A DNA stretch of 64,000 nucleotides from an uncultured Eubacteriales bacterium. GTDB lineage: Bacteria; Bacillota; Clostridia; Oscillospirales; CAG-382. The notes under the pieces are model-generated. The model had not been told where the DNA came from, searched no databases, and saw nothing but the letters and a program-made list of their open reading frames with translations. The DNA is taken from contig URVJ01000001.1 of assembly GCA_900551295.1 (NCBI GenBank), positions 1-64,000 on the forward strand. The letters run 5' to 3'. Positions 15,551 through 23,852 of this stretch are shown here, piece by piece; position 1 is the stretch's first letter, and every line of letters starts with the position of its first letter. The position numbers and the translations under genes are program-made.

Positions 15551-17287
15551 ATGAACAATTACTTTGATTTGCTCAAAATCTGGTGCGATCGGCTTATTGA
15601 GCTTCAGCTCGGCGAAAAACATGAAGAATACTTTCGCGGCGCTATACTTTGTCCGTCATGCGCACTTATTCACGGAAGGCTTGCGGACTCGGTTTATCCG
15701 TTTACGTTAATGTATGATAAGACGGGTGATAAAAAGTATTATGATGCCGCAAAGCTTGCAATGCAGTGGGCGGATAACAATGTTTTAAGAACGCGCGGAA
15801 GATATAATAACGATAAGATCAATAATTGGTGCGGTACATCGGTGTTTTTTGCAGCCGCAATCGGGAAAGCACTTTTGCATCACGGTAAATGCCTTGATAA
15901 AGAAACATATGAAGAGTGGTATGGAAAATTTCTTGAGATAGTTGATTTCTGTAACTGCTATATGAAAAAAGCAAGACCTCACATAAATTATTTTGCGGCG
16001 CACGGAGCGCTGCTTGCACTGGCTCATAAAATTACCGGTGAAGACAGTTACAAGACCGAGGCATACAGCTTTATGGAGTTTGTAAAAAATCAGTTTGACA
16101 AAGGTACGCTGCTCACCGGCGAAGGACCGATAGGAAAAGTAACGGCAAAAGGGTGCGGATATATAGATATTGGCTACAACGTTGAAGAATCGCTGCCGTC
16201 TATTGCCGAATTTGCACACTTTTGCGGTGATAAGGTGTATACGGATTTAGCGATAAAGGCATTTAAAGCGCACTTGAATTTTATGTTGCCTGACGGAGCG
16301 TGGGACAACAGTTTCGGAACGCGCGCGAACAAGTGGACATACTGGGGCAGCAGAACGTCGGACGGAGCCCAGGCAGGTTTATGCCTGATTTCGGAATATG
16401 ATGATGTTCTTGCCGAGGCGGCGCAGAGGAATTTTGAACTGTACGAAAAGTGTACACATGACGGTTTGCTCTACGGCGGAAAAATGTATATAGAATACGG
16501 CGAAGAACCGTGCGTTCATCATACATTCTGCCATGCCAAAGCGCTTTGCGCAATGATTGACAGCGGATTTGAACATAGAACCAGAGTTTTATTGCCTAGA
16601 GAAACTCAAAAAGGCGTAAAAGGCTTTAACAATGATCATGTATTGTTAATTTCAAAAGGAGATTTCAGAGTAACCGCAACCGATGCAGATACTTGTAATT
16701 ACAGAGGTGCGGCTGTGTCCGGCGGAACGCTCTCGCTTGTATGGCACAATAAGACGGGCGTTGTTTTCAGCGCCGCGACCGCGGAGTTTTATCCTTCCGA
16801 GCCGACGAATATGCAGTTTTCGAAAAACGATCTTTCAATGCCCGACTGCGCTTTAAGAATTGTAAATTCCTCTTTTCAGAGCGTGAATGATCTTGACGCG
16901 AAAATGACATTCACCGAAACGGACGAATATATCGGTGTAACAGCCTGCGGAATTCTGAAAAATGCCGACTTTGAAGGAAATATCGGCTATACTCTTGATT
17001 ACAGAATTTATGACGACCGAATTACCGTAACCGCGTCGGCAAAAGAAAAATCGCGCTTATATCTGCCGATCGTCTGCGGCAAAGATGAAAAGTGCGAGCT
17101 TTCCGGCAATGAATTTACGGCTTTTAGAAAAACTGCAAAAATCATGATATGTGCAGACACCGTACTTTGTATAGACGGCGGCACTTCAAGGCGCAATTTT
17201 CACGTTATAGGCGGATTCGGCACGGTTCCCGTGTACGCGGTTCTTGAACCCGGAAAAATACAGACGTTTGAAATAAAAATACTTTAA
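15551..17287 (+). CDS. Putative alpha/alpha-barrel carbohydrate-active enzyme
   Basis: 578 residues, no signal peptide, so cytoplasmic. The first 340 residues are helical repeats typical of (alpha/alpha)6 barrels (VYPFTLMYDKTGDKKYYDAA, HGALLALAHKITGEDSY, VEESLPSIAEFAHFCGDK). Conserved-looking polar patches are GAILCPSCALIHGRLAD, DGAWDNSFGTRANKWTYWGS and HHTFCHAKAL. The last 220 residues are beta-rich, like the C-terminal domains of heparinase-type lyases and several GH families. I cannot assign a family. Divergent AraC control points to breakdown of a glycan or glycoside. Confidence 0.65.
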   Translation: MNNYFDLLKIWCDRLIELQLGEKHEEYFRGAILCPSCALIHGRLADSVYPFTLMYDKTGDKKYYDAAKLAMQWADNNVLRTRGRYNNDKINNWCGTSVFFAAAIGKALLHHGKCLDKETYEEWYGKFLEIVDFCNCYMKKARPHINYFAAHGALLALAHKITGEDSYKTEAYSFMEFVKNQFDKGTLLTGEGPIGKVTAKGCGYIDIGYNVEESLPSIAEFAHFCGDKVYTDLAIKAFKAHLNFMLPDGAWDNSFGTRANKWTYWGSRTSDGAQAGLCLISEYDDVLAEAAQRNFELYEKCTHDGLLYGGKMYIEYGEEPCVHHTFCHAKALCAMIDSGFEHRTRVLLPRETQKGVKGFNNDHVLLISKGDFRVTATDADTCNYRGAAVSGGTLSLVWHNKTGVVFSAATAEFYPSEPTNMQFSKNDLSMPDCALRIVNSSFQSVNDLDAKMTFTETDEYIGVTACGILKNADFEGNIGYTLDYRIYDDRITVTASAKEKSRLYLPIVCGKDEKCELSGNEFTAFRKTAKIMICADTVLCIDGGTSRRNFHVIGGFGTVPVYAVLEPGKIQTFEIKIL

Positions 17288-17301
17288 TTCAATAATAGCC
17301 G

Positions 17302-17330
17302 TTGAAATAGATCGGTAAGTATGTTATACT
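17302..17330 (+). promoter_or_regulatory. Promoter of the toroid/DUF4430/ECF operon
   Basis: TTGAAA (17302-17307), 17 bp, TATACT (17325-17330). The leader is too short (about 25 bases) for a cobalamin riboswitch, and none is visible. Confidence 0.75.
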
Positions 17331-17362
17331 ACCCTTATATATCAAATTGTAAGGGAAATTGT

Positions 17363-18937
17363 ATGAAACGCATACTTGTTGTATTTTTGATTTCGGCGGT
17401 TGTTTTTTTGTCTTTGACCGTAAATGCAAAGGTCAGCCGCGACAATATTGCGGAAATAACCGAAAAAGCCGCAGCCTGCGTCTTAAAGAACACACCCGAG
17501 GCAAACGTCGGCTATCTCGGCGGAGAGTGGGCGGTTATAGGTCTTTTGAGGAGCGGTGCCGATGTTTCGGGGGAATACTTTGCCGGATATTATCGGAATG
17601 TAAAACAGTATACCGAAGAAAAATCTGGTGTACTGCACAGGGTAAAATACACGGAATATTCGCGCGTGGCACTTGCGCTTACAGCAATGGGAAAAGATCC
17701 GTCCGATGTATCGGGTTACAATCTTCTTGAACCTCTCGGAGATTTTGACAAGACCGTAAAGCAGGGCATAAACGGTGCAATCTGGGCGCTTATTTCCCTT
17801 GACAGCGCTGATTATCCGATACCTTATAATAAAAGCGCAAAAACTCATGCGACAAGGGCCATGTACAAAGAATATATACTTGATCGCCGAAATTCCGACG
17901 GCGGCTGGTCTTTTTCTGAAAAGTCTGATGTTTCGGAAACCGATATTACGGCAATGGCTCTTATATCCCTGTCGCGTTACGCCAAAGATAAGGACGTAAG
18001 AAAAGTTGTTGACAAGGCTCTTGAATTTCTGTCGAAAAGTCAGGCTGCTGACGGAGGATACGGAACGTCCGAAAGCACTTCACAGGTAATCTGCGCGCTT
18101 GACGCACTCGGAATTGATATTCTGAACGATTCGCGTTTTATTAAAAACGGAAACACGACAGCCGATGCTCTTTACGGGTATTTCATCGAAAACAGCGGAT
18201 TTTTGCATATCAAAGACGCCGCGTCGCAGGATCCTATGGCAACCGAACAGGCTTTGTATGCTCTTGCCGCAATGAAACGAAATTTAAATTCGGAGCCTAG
18301 TCTTTTTGATATGAGAGATGTCAGGAAAAAGGTTTCGATTAATGTACCGAAGATTTGCCGTGACAGCGTAAGCTTTGACGATATAGGAAATTCAGGCTGC
18401 ACGGAAAAAATAACCGAGCTTGCAAAGCGCGGCATTGTCAACGGGAGAACGGAAAACACCTTTGTGCCGGACGGACTTGTTACAAGAGCCGAATTTTTGA
18501 AAATTCTTGTTTATGCACTCGGCATTGACGGAGCAAACTATTCTGCTTTTTCAGACATAAACACCGGCGACTGGTTTTATAAAAGCGTAATAAATGCGTC
18601 TTTTTCGGGACTTGTAAAGGGTGTTTCGGAAAACTTTTTTGACCCGAACGGATATGTCACAAAAGAACAGTGCGCGGTAATACTTTCGAGGGCTGCGGAT
18701 TTTGCCGACACAAACAAAAATGCACCCGTAAAAAAATATGACGTCGATGAAATTCTCGGTGCTTTTACTGATGGTGCGGAAGTATCTGACTGGGCAAGAG
18801 AGGATGCTGCATACTGCATAAAAAATCAAATTATCGCACCGGAAAATGATGTACTGCATATGCGCGATTACGCTACGCGTGCGTGGATCTGCGGCGCGGT
18901 GTACAATCTTCTTGAAAAATCGGAGCTTTTAAAATGA
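17363..18937 (+). CDS. Secreted alpha-toroid protein with SLH domains
   Basis: 524 residues. A signal peptide covers about 1-23. A prenyltransferase/squalene-oxidase-type alpha/alpha toroid (about 25-320) follows, with repeats such as DGGWSFSEKSDVSETDITAMAL, GGYGTSESTSQVICALDAL and DPMATEQALYALAAM. S-layer homology repeats (about 335-520) include FDDIGNSGCTEKITELAKRGI and FSDINTGDWFYKSVI. The toroid resembles the alpha domain of intrinsic factor and transcobalamin. SLH repeats anchor proteins to the wall, so this is probably a surface ligand-binding protein. Start ATG 17363 has AAGGGA upstream. It overlaps the next gene by 4 bp. Confidence 0.82.
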   Translation: MKRILVVFLISAVVFLSLTVNAKVSRDNIAEITEKAAACVLKNTPEANVGYLGGEWAVIGLLRSGADVSGEYFAGYYRNVKQYTEEKSGVLHRVKYTEYSRVALALTAMGKDPSDVSGYNLLEPLGDFDKTVKQGINGAIWALISLDSADYPIPYNKSAKTHATRAMYKEYILDRRNSDGGWSFSEKSDVSETDITAMALISLSRYAKDKDVRKVVDKALEFLSKSQAADGGYGTSESTSQVICALDALGIDILNDSRFIKNGNTTADALYGYFIENSGFLHIKDAASQDPMATEQALYALAAMKRNLNSEPSLFDMRDVRKKVSINVPKICRDSVSFDDIGNSGCTEKITELAKRGIVNGRTENTFVPDGLVTRAEFLKILVYALGIDGANYSAFSDINTGDWFYKSVINASFSGLVKGVSENFFDPNGYVTKEQCAVILSRAADFADTNKNAPVKKYDVDEILGAFTDGAEVSDWAREDAAYCIKNQIIAPENDVLHMRDYATRAWICGAVYNLLEKSELLK

Positions 18938-19776
18938 ATTTTTTTAAAAAGTACAAAAAAATAATTGCTTTTATAATTTCGGCTGTTGTTATACTTGCCG
19001 CAGCGTTTGTTTTTGACGGCACAAGACAGAGTGTTACGGACAAAAACGATAATTATAACAACGCTCCTTTGCCGCAGATTTCGGAAAAATCACCGGAGCC
19101 TGCCGACAGAGCCGAACCCGCCGGAAACGAAAATGCCGACACCGAAAATCAAACCGCACAGCCCGAAAACGGAACAGTTCCCGACAAATCGGACGTTATT
19201 CGCGAAGAAGTTCACGGCACAGACGGCGAATCCGGACAGCAAAGCGTTGAAAATCCTGCGCCGTTATCGGAAAAAAGTCATGAAACAAAACATGAAACCG
19301 ACAGCAATACAATTTCCGAAACAAAAGGCACGACGGCGAAAAATGAGGTTAAGGAATCGGCTTGTACTGTTTCGATAAGCTGTGCTTCAATTCTCGACAA
19401 CATGGATATGCTTGACATGGACAAGGCGGACTTTATTCCCAAAGACGGGGTTATTCTGAAAGAAACAAGCGTAAAGCTTGAAGACGGTGAAAGTGTTTTT
19501 GATTTGCTTGTAAGGGTTACAAAAGATAATTCGATCCATATGGAATTTTCCGACACACCGATATATAATACAAAATACGTAGAGGGCATCGCCAACATTT
19601 ACGAGCTTGACTGCGGTTCGCTTTCGGGCTGGCAGTACAGTGTAAACGGAGTTTTTCCGAATGTCGGCTGTTCGGCGTATTATCCCGAGAGCGGCGACGT
19701 TATAGAATGGAAATACACGTGCGGTCTCGGACGCGATCTCGGAAACGCATACGCGGCGGAGGACAGCAATGGATAG
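18934..19776 (+). CDS. Membrane-anchored DUF4430 protein
   Basis: 280 residues. A Lys-rich start and one membrane anchor (about 10-28) are followed by a disordered linker rich in Glu, Pro, Asn and Thr (about 35-145), then a DUF4430 / transcobalamin-like C-terminal beta domain (about 180-270). That domain carries EDGESVFDLLVRVTKDN, CGSLSGWQYSVNGVFPNVG and YYPESGDVIEWKYTC. In intrinsic factor and transcobalamin this beta domain closes over cobalamin held by the alpha domain. Here the two domains are encoded by overlapping, separate genes. Ligand assignment is inference. Confidence 0.85.
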   Translation: MNFFKKYKKIIAFIISAVVILAAAFVFDGTRQSVTDKNDNYNNAPLPQISEKSPEPADRAEPAGNENADTENQTAQPENGTVPDKSDVIREEVHGTDGESGQQSVENPAPLSEKSHETKHETDSNTISETKGTTAKNEVKESACTVSISCASILDNMDMLDMDKADFIPKDGVILKETSVKLEDGESVFDLLVRVTKDNSIHMEFSDTPIYNTKYVEGIANIYELDCGSLSGWQYSVNGVFPNVGCSAYYPESGDVIEWKYTCGLGRDLGNAYAAEDSNG

Positions 19777-20656
19777 CAGAATATTCCGTCACCCGACGGT
19801 GTGTTTTGTGTATTTTGCAAGCGTTATATGCTTTTCAATGATCTTAATCAATCCCGTATGCCTTGCAATATCCATGATTTCGTCGGTGCTGACGGTGATA
19901 ATTATATCAAAGTCAAAAGCGCTCGGATTTATGCTCCCGGTTCTGCTTTTTTCAGTTCTTATATCCGCGGCGGTGAACGTTCTGTTCAATCACAGAGGAG
20001 CGACGATAATTTCATATTTTCCGGACGGAAATCCTCTTACGTTTGAATCTTTGATGTACGGCGCTGCGGCGAGTATAATGCTTCTCAGCGTTATATGCTG
20101 GTTTCACTGCCTGAATAAGCGTTTTACAAGCGAAAAAATCATTTATGTGTTCGGCAGTGTTATTCCGTCGCTGTCGCTTATGTTTTCGATTGCTCTCGGA
20201 TTTGTGCCGAAACTGAAAACTTCTTTTCAAAAGACGGCTGCAGCTCAAAAAACTCTCGGAAACGGACTTGATGAAAAAAAACTTTTTAAAAAGTTTAAGA
20301 ATTTCGGGCGTATACTTTCCGCAGTAGTTTCGGCGTCGCTTGAAAATGCCGTCGGCGTTTCGGAAAGCATGAAAAGCCGCGGATACGGACTCAAAGGGCG
20401 CACTTTTTACGGAAATTACTTTCTTACAAAATCGGATTGGTATGAACTGCTGTTTTTTTGCGCCGCCGATATTTATATTGCAGTCGGAAAGTTAAACGGC
20501 GCGGTTGATTTTGCATATTTTCCCGCTCTGAAGTGGAATAAGCCTAATATTTATTCTATGAGCGTATTTGCGGTATATTTTCTTTTGTTTTTTGCACCTG
20601 TATTTTCGGAATTTGCGGAGGCTGCTAAGTGGAAGCGTTTAAAATCAGAAATTTGA
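19769..20656 (+). CDS. ecfT: ECF transporter transmembrane protein EcfT
   Basis: 295 residues, five or six membrane segments plus a cytoplasmic coupling region. The Ala-Arg-Gly-type coupling motif appears as ESMKSRGYGLKGR at about residue 200; an earlier cytoplasmic segment runs FVPKLKTSFQKTAAAQ. EcfT couples the ATPases to the substrate-binding S component. The start overlaps the DUF4430 gene by 8 bp, with GCGGAGG upstream, so the two are translated together. It also overlaps the next gene by 28 bp. Confidence 0.85.
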   Translation: MDSRIFRHPTVCFVYFASVICFSMILINPVCLAISMISSVLTVIIISKSKALGFMLPVLLFSVLISAAVNVLFNHRGATIISYFPDGNPLTFESLMYGAAASIMLLSVICWFHCLNKRFTSEKIIYVFGSVIPSLSLMFSIALGFVPKLKTSFQKTAAAQKTLGNGLDEKKLFKKFKNFGRILSAVVSASLENAVGVSESMKSRGYGLKGRTFYGNYFLTKSDWYELLFFCAADIYIAVGKLNGAVDFAYFPALKWNKPNIYSMSVFAVYFLLFFAPVFSEFAEAAKWKRLKSEI

Positions 20657-23079
20657 CATTTGAATATCCCGAAAGTGCAAAACAATGCCTTTGCGGGTTA
20701 GATTTGGAAATTTCGGAGGGTGAATTCTTTACAATTTGCGGAAAATCAGGCTGCGGAAAATCCACACTTCTCAGCCTTTTAAAGCCGATACTTTCGCCGC
20801 ACGGAGAAAAAAACGGCAGTATAGAATTTTTCGGCGAAGATATAAGTTCGCTTTCTCTGAAACGCCAGGCTTGTGAGATCGGTTTTGTGCGTCAGGATCC
20901 AGACAGTCAGCTTGTGACGGACAAGGTGTGGCATGAGCTTGCATTCGGACTTGAAAACCTCGGCATACGCAGTACCGAAATCCGCATAAGAGTTGCGGAA
21001 ATTGCCGCGTTTTTCGGTATTTCATCATGGTTTAAAAAGAGTGTAAGCGAGCTTTCGGGCGGTCAGAAACAAATTCTTAATCTTGCTGCGGTAATGGTAA
21101 TGCAGCCGAAAGTGCTGATTCTCGATGAGCCGTCGAGTCAGCTCGATCCTGTCGGTACGCATGACTTTTTTGCAATGCTTTCAAAAATCAATACAGAACT
21201 CGGCACGACTGTCATTCTTGCAGAGCAGCGTTTGGAGGAGGCGTTCGGACTTTCCGACCGTGCGGCTGTCATTGAGAACGGAGTTATCTCGGTCTGCGCA
21301 AGTCCGGAAGAAGTCTGCAAAAGTCTGTATCGTAACGGCTCGGATATGTTTTCGGCAATTCCTCCCTGTGCAAAAATCAGCCTGCTTTCGGGGCTTGACT
21401 CGCAGTTTTGTCCCATAAATGTAAGGCAGGGCAGACAGTGGCTTAAAGAGCAGAGAAAGCATATAAATAATGACGCCGTATTTTCGGATAATCGCCGCGA
21501 TTATTCAAACGTAGAAACCGCGGTTTCACTTTCCGAGGTCTTTTTCAGATATGAAAGGAAATCAAACGACGTACTTAACAATTTTAACGTTGATATACCC
21601 GACGGCTGTATATTTTCTTTTGTCGGCGCAAACGGCGTCGGAAAATCTACACTGCTTGCACTTATCGCCGGAATTTTAAAGCCATACCGCGGCAAAGTGC
21701 GTATATGTACAGGAAAAAAAGTCGTACTTATGCCGCAAAATCCGCTGACGCTTTTTACCGAAAATACTGTATATGCCGAACTTTGCCGCATTTTCGACAG
21801 CGCCTCGGAAAAAGCCGGTTATTTAAAAGAAGTTATAGAAATCTGCGGTCTTTCCGAACTGCTTTACAGACATCCTTATGACTTATCCGGCGGAGAACGT
21901 CAGCGCGCCGCGCTTGCAAAATTGCTGCTTGCAAAACCCGATATTCTGTTGCTTGACGAACCGACCAAAGGCTTTGACGCGCATTTTAAAGAGAATTTCG
22001 GAAAATTGCTGTCAGCACTGCAAAAACGCGGTATTACGATAATTTTAGTTTCTCATGATATAGAATTCTGCGCGGAATATGCCGATATGTGCGCGCTTGT
22101 GTTCGGCGGAGAATGTGTAAGCGTCGGAACACCGCGAGAAATGTTTTCCCATAACGCTTTTTATACTACTTTTGCAAACCGTATGTCACGCGGAATTTTA
22201 GACGGCGCCGTGCTTGACAGAGATATACTTGTATCCCTCGGAAAAGCTGACAGCGCGTCATGTTTGCTCACGTCTTGCGAAGATTCTTCACAAAAAGAAA
22301 GTTTTTTTCAGTCCGAAAAACAAAATGATAAACCGGATTTGCACAAGGTAACGCATAATAAAGAAATGCGCCTTGAAAAGCGGCAAAAAATCACGGCAGG
22401 AACATGGCTCTCGATTCTCATACTTTTGATTGCCGTGCCTGCGACGGTGCTTTTCGGCGTATATGCGTTTGATGACAGAAAGTATTATTTTACAAGCCTG
22501 CTCATTATTTTTGAAACAATGATCGCGTCGGCTGCTGCTTTTGAAAGCTCGAAACCGTCGTCGGGAAAACTTGTAATGCTGTCGGTGTTAAGCGCAGCTG
22601 CCGTTGCGGGGCGCATAGCGTTTTACGCTTTCCCTCAGTTTAAACCCATGGCGGCGGTCGTAATAATAACAGGCGTATGTTTCGGCGCACAGTACGGATT
22701 TCTGACGGGCGCTGCAAGTGCATTTATATCAAATTTCTTTTTCGGACAGGGTTCATGGACGCCGTGGCAGATGTTCGGATTCGGAATTGTCGGATTTTTT
22801 GCCGGACTTTTGTTTTACCGCAAGAGCTTTGCAAAAAATGTTCCGCTGCAGTGCATATACGGATTTCTTTCGGTTTTTGTGCTGTACGGCGGTATAATGA
22901 ATATATCGAGCGTGCTCGCAGTGCAGCCGTATCCCGATTTAAAAACTCTTATAGCCGCGTTTGCCTCGGGATTTGTGTTCGACTTGATTCATGCTTTCTC
23001 AACGCTTTTGTTTTTGCTGTTTATTTCAAAACCGCTTACAGACAGAATTGAGCGCATAAAGACAAAATACGGTTTTTAA
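20629..23079 (+). CDS. Fused EcfA-EcfA-S component ECF transporter protein
   Basis: 816 residues joining three normally separate parts. ATPase 1 (about 1-225): GKSGCGKST, ELSGGQKQ, VLILDEPSSQLDP. ATPase 2 (about 300-500): GANGVGKST, DLSGGERQ, ILLLDEPTKGFD. The S-component-like membrane domain (about 590-816) has six hydrophobic segments and FPQFKPMAAVVIITG and GQGSWTPWQMFGFG. With EcfT this gives a complete dedicated ECF importer. The start is GTG 20629 with GCGGAGG eight bases ahead. Linked toroid and DUF4430 genes point to a cobalamin-like ligand; the sequence does not prove it. Confidence 0.87.
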   Translation: MEAFKIRNLTFEYPESAKQCLCGLDLEISEGEFFTICGKSGCGKSTLLSLLKPILSPHGEKNGSIEFFGEDISSLSLKRQACEIGFVRQDPDSQLVTDKVWHELAFGLENLGIRSTEIRIRVAEIAAFFGISSWFKKSVSELSGGQKQILNLAAVMVMQPKVLILDEPSSQLDPVGTHDFFAMLSKINTELGTTVILAEQRLEEAFGLSDRAAVIENGVISVCASPEEVCKSLYRNGSDMFSAIPPCAKISLLSGLDSQFCPINVRQGRQWLKEQRKHINNDAVFSDNRRDYSNVETAVSLSEVFFRYERKSNDVLNNFNVDIPDGCIFSFVGANGVGKSTLLALIAGILKPYRGKVRICTGKKVVLMPQNPLTLFTENTVYAELCRIFDSASEKAGYLKEVIEICGLSELLYRHPYDLSGGERQRAALAKLLLAKPDILLLDEPTKGFDAHFKENFGKLLSALQKRGITIILVSHDIEFCAEYADMCALVFGGECVSVGTPREMFSHNAFYTTFANRMSRGILDGAVLDRDILVSLGKADSASCLLTSCEDSSQKESFFQSEKQNDKPDLHKVTHNKEMRLEKRQKITAGTWLSILILLIAVPATVLFGVYAFDDRKYYFTSLLIIFETMIASAAAFESSKPSSGKLVMLSVLSAAAVAGRIAFYAFPQFKPMAAVVIITGVCFGAQYGFLTGAASAFISNFFFGQGSWTPWQMFGFGIVGFFAGLLFYRKSFAKNVPLQCIYGFLSVFVLYGGIMNISSVLAVQPYPDLKTLIAAFASGFVFDLIHAFSTLLFLLFISKPLTDRIERIKTKYGF

Positions 23080-23109
23080 TCAAAAATACGTCAAAATGCC
23101 AAAATTTGC

Positions 23110-23138
23110 TTGACTTTAAATTCTCAAAGCATTATAAT
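23110..23138 (+). promoter_or_regulatory. Promoter of the SGNH hydrolase gene
   Basis: TTGACT (23110-23115), 17 bp, TATAAT (23133-23138), 43 bases before the ATG. Confidence 0.82.
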
Positions 23139-23180
23139 ATCACACGATCAAAGAAGATAATTTTAGAGGGGTATTAATTT

Positions 23181-23825
23181 ATGAAAACAATACTTTTCCA
23201 GGGAGATTCAATAACAGACTGCGGACGTTCGAGAGAGCGCGACAACAATTTTCCAGGACACGGATATCCTTTGAGAGTCATAGGAAAACTTGATTTTGAA
23301 AATCCCGGCGAATACAATTTTTATAACCGCGGTATCGGCGGAAACAGAAGCGTAGACGTTTATGCACGCATCAAAGTGGATATAATCAACTTGAAACCCG
23401 ACGTCATGAGCATACTTGTCGGCGTAAACGATGTATGGCACGATTTTAACACACAGATCGAGCAATGCAAGAACGGAGTTGACGCGACCAAATACTGCAT
23501 GATATACGATATGCTTATAGGTGAAGTTCTTGAGGCTCTGCCGAATATAAAGATAATGATTATGGAACCGTATGTAACGCACGGTTCGTTTACGGATGAC
23601 GTATGGGAGGATTTCAGACGCGAAGTTGTACTCCGCGCGGAAAAGGCAAAGCTTATTGCCGAAAAGTATAATCTGAAATATGTTCCGCTGCAAAAAGCGT
23701 TTGACGAGGCTTACGAAAAGTACCCCGTAAACGGATTCTGGACAGCAGAGGGCGTTCATCCGACTCCTGCGGGCCACGAACTTATAGCACGTGAATGGCT
23801 CAGAGCTTTTGACGAAATTAAGTAA
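23181..23825 (+). CDS. SGNH/GDSL hydrolase (esterase-like)
   Basis: 214 residues, no signal peptide. Block I is FQGDSITD with predicted nucleophile Ser10; block II is NRGIGGNRS; block III is GVNDVWHD; block V is AEGVHPTPAGHE. The expected catalytic Asp three residues before the His is Glu here (EGVH in place of DGVH). The family cleaves acyl esters, often acetyl groups on sugars, but the substrate is unknown. Its consensus promoter is separate from the ECF operon; trkA follows 27 bp later, so they may be cotranscribed. Confidence 0.85.
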   Translation: MKTILFQGDSITDCGRSRERDNNFPGHGYPLRVIGKLDFENPGEYNFYNRGIGGNRSVDVYARIKVDIINLKPDVMSILVGVNDVWHDFNTQIEQCKNGVDATKYCMIYDMLIGEVLEALPNIKIMIMEPYVTHGSFTDDVWEDFRREVVLRAEKAKLIAEKYNLKYVPLQKAFDEAYEKYPVNGFWTAEGVHPTPAGHELIAREWLRAFDEIK

Positions 23826-23852
23826 GTTTTTTATAAAAAAGAAAGGTTATAA

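Noticed and set aside
17288..17362. Cobalamin riboswitch expected ahead of the ECF operon
   Set aside because: The gap is only 75 bp, holds a normal promoter and has no B12-box-like sequence.
23826..23852. Potassium or c-di-AMP riboswitch before trkA
   Set aside because: The 27-bp gap is too short to hold one.
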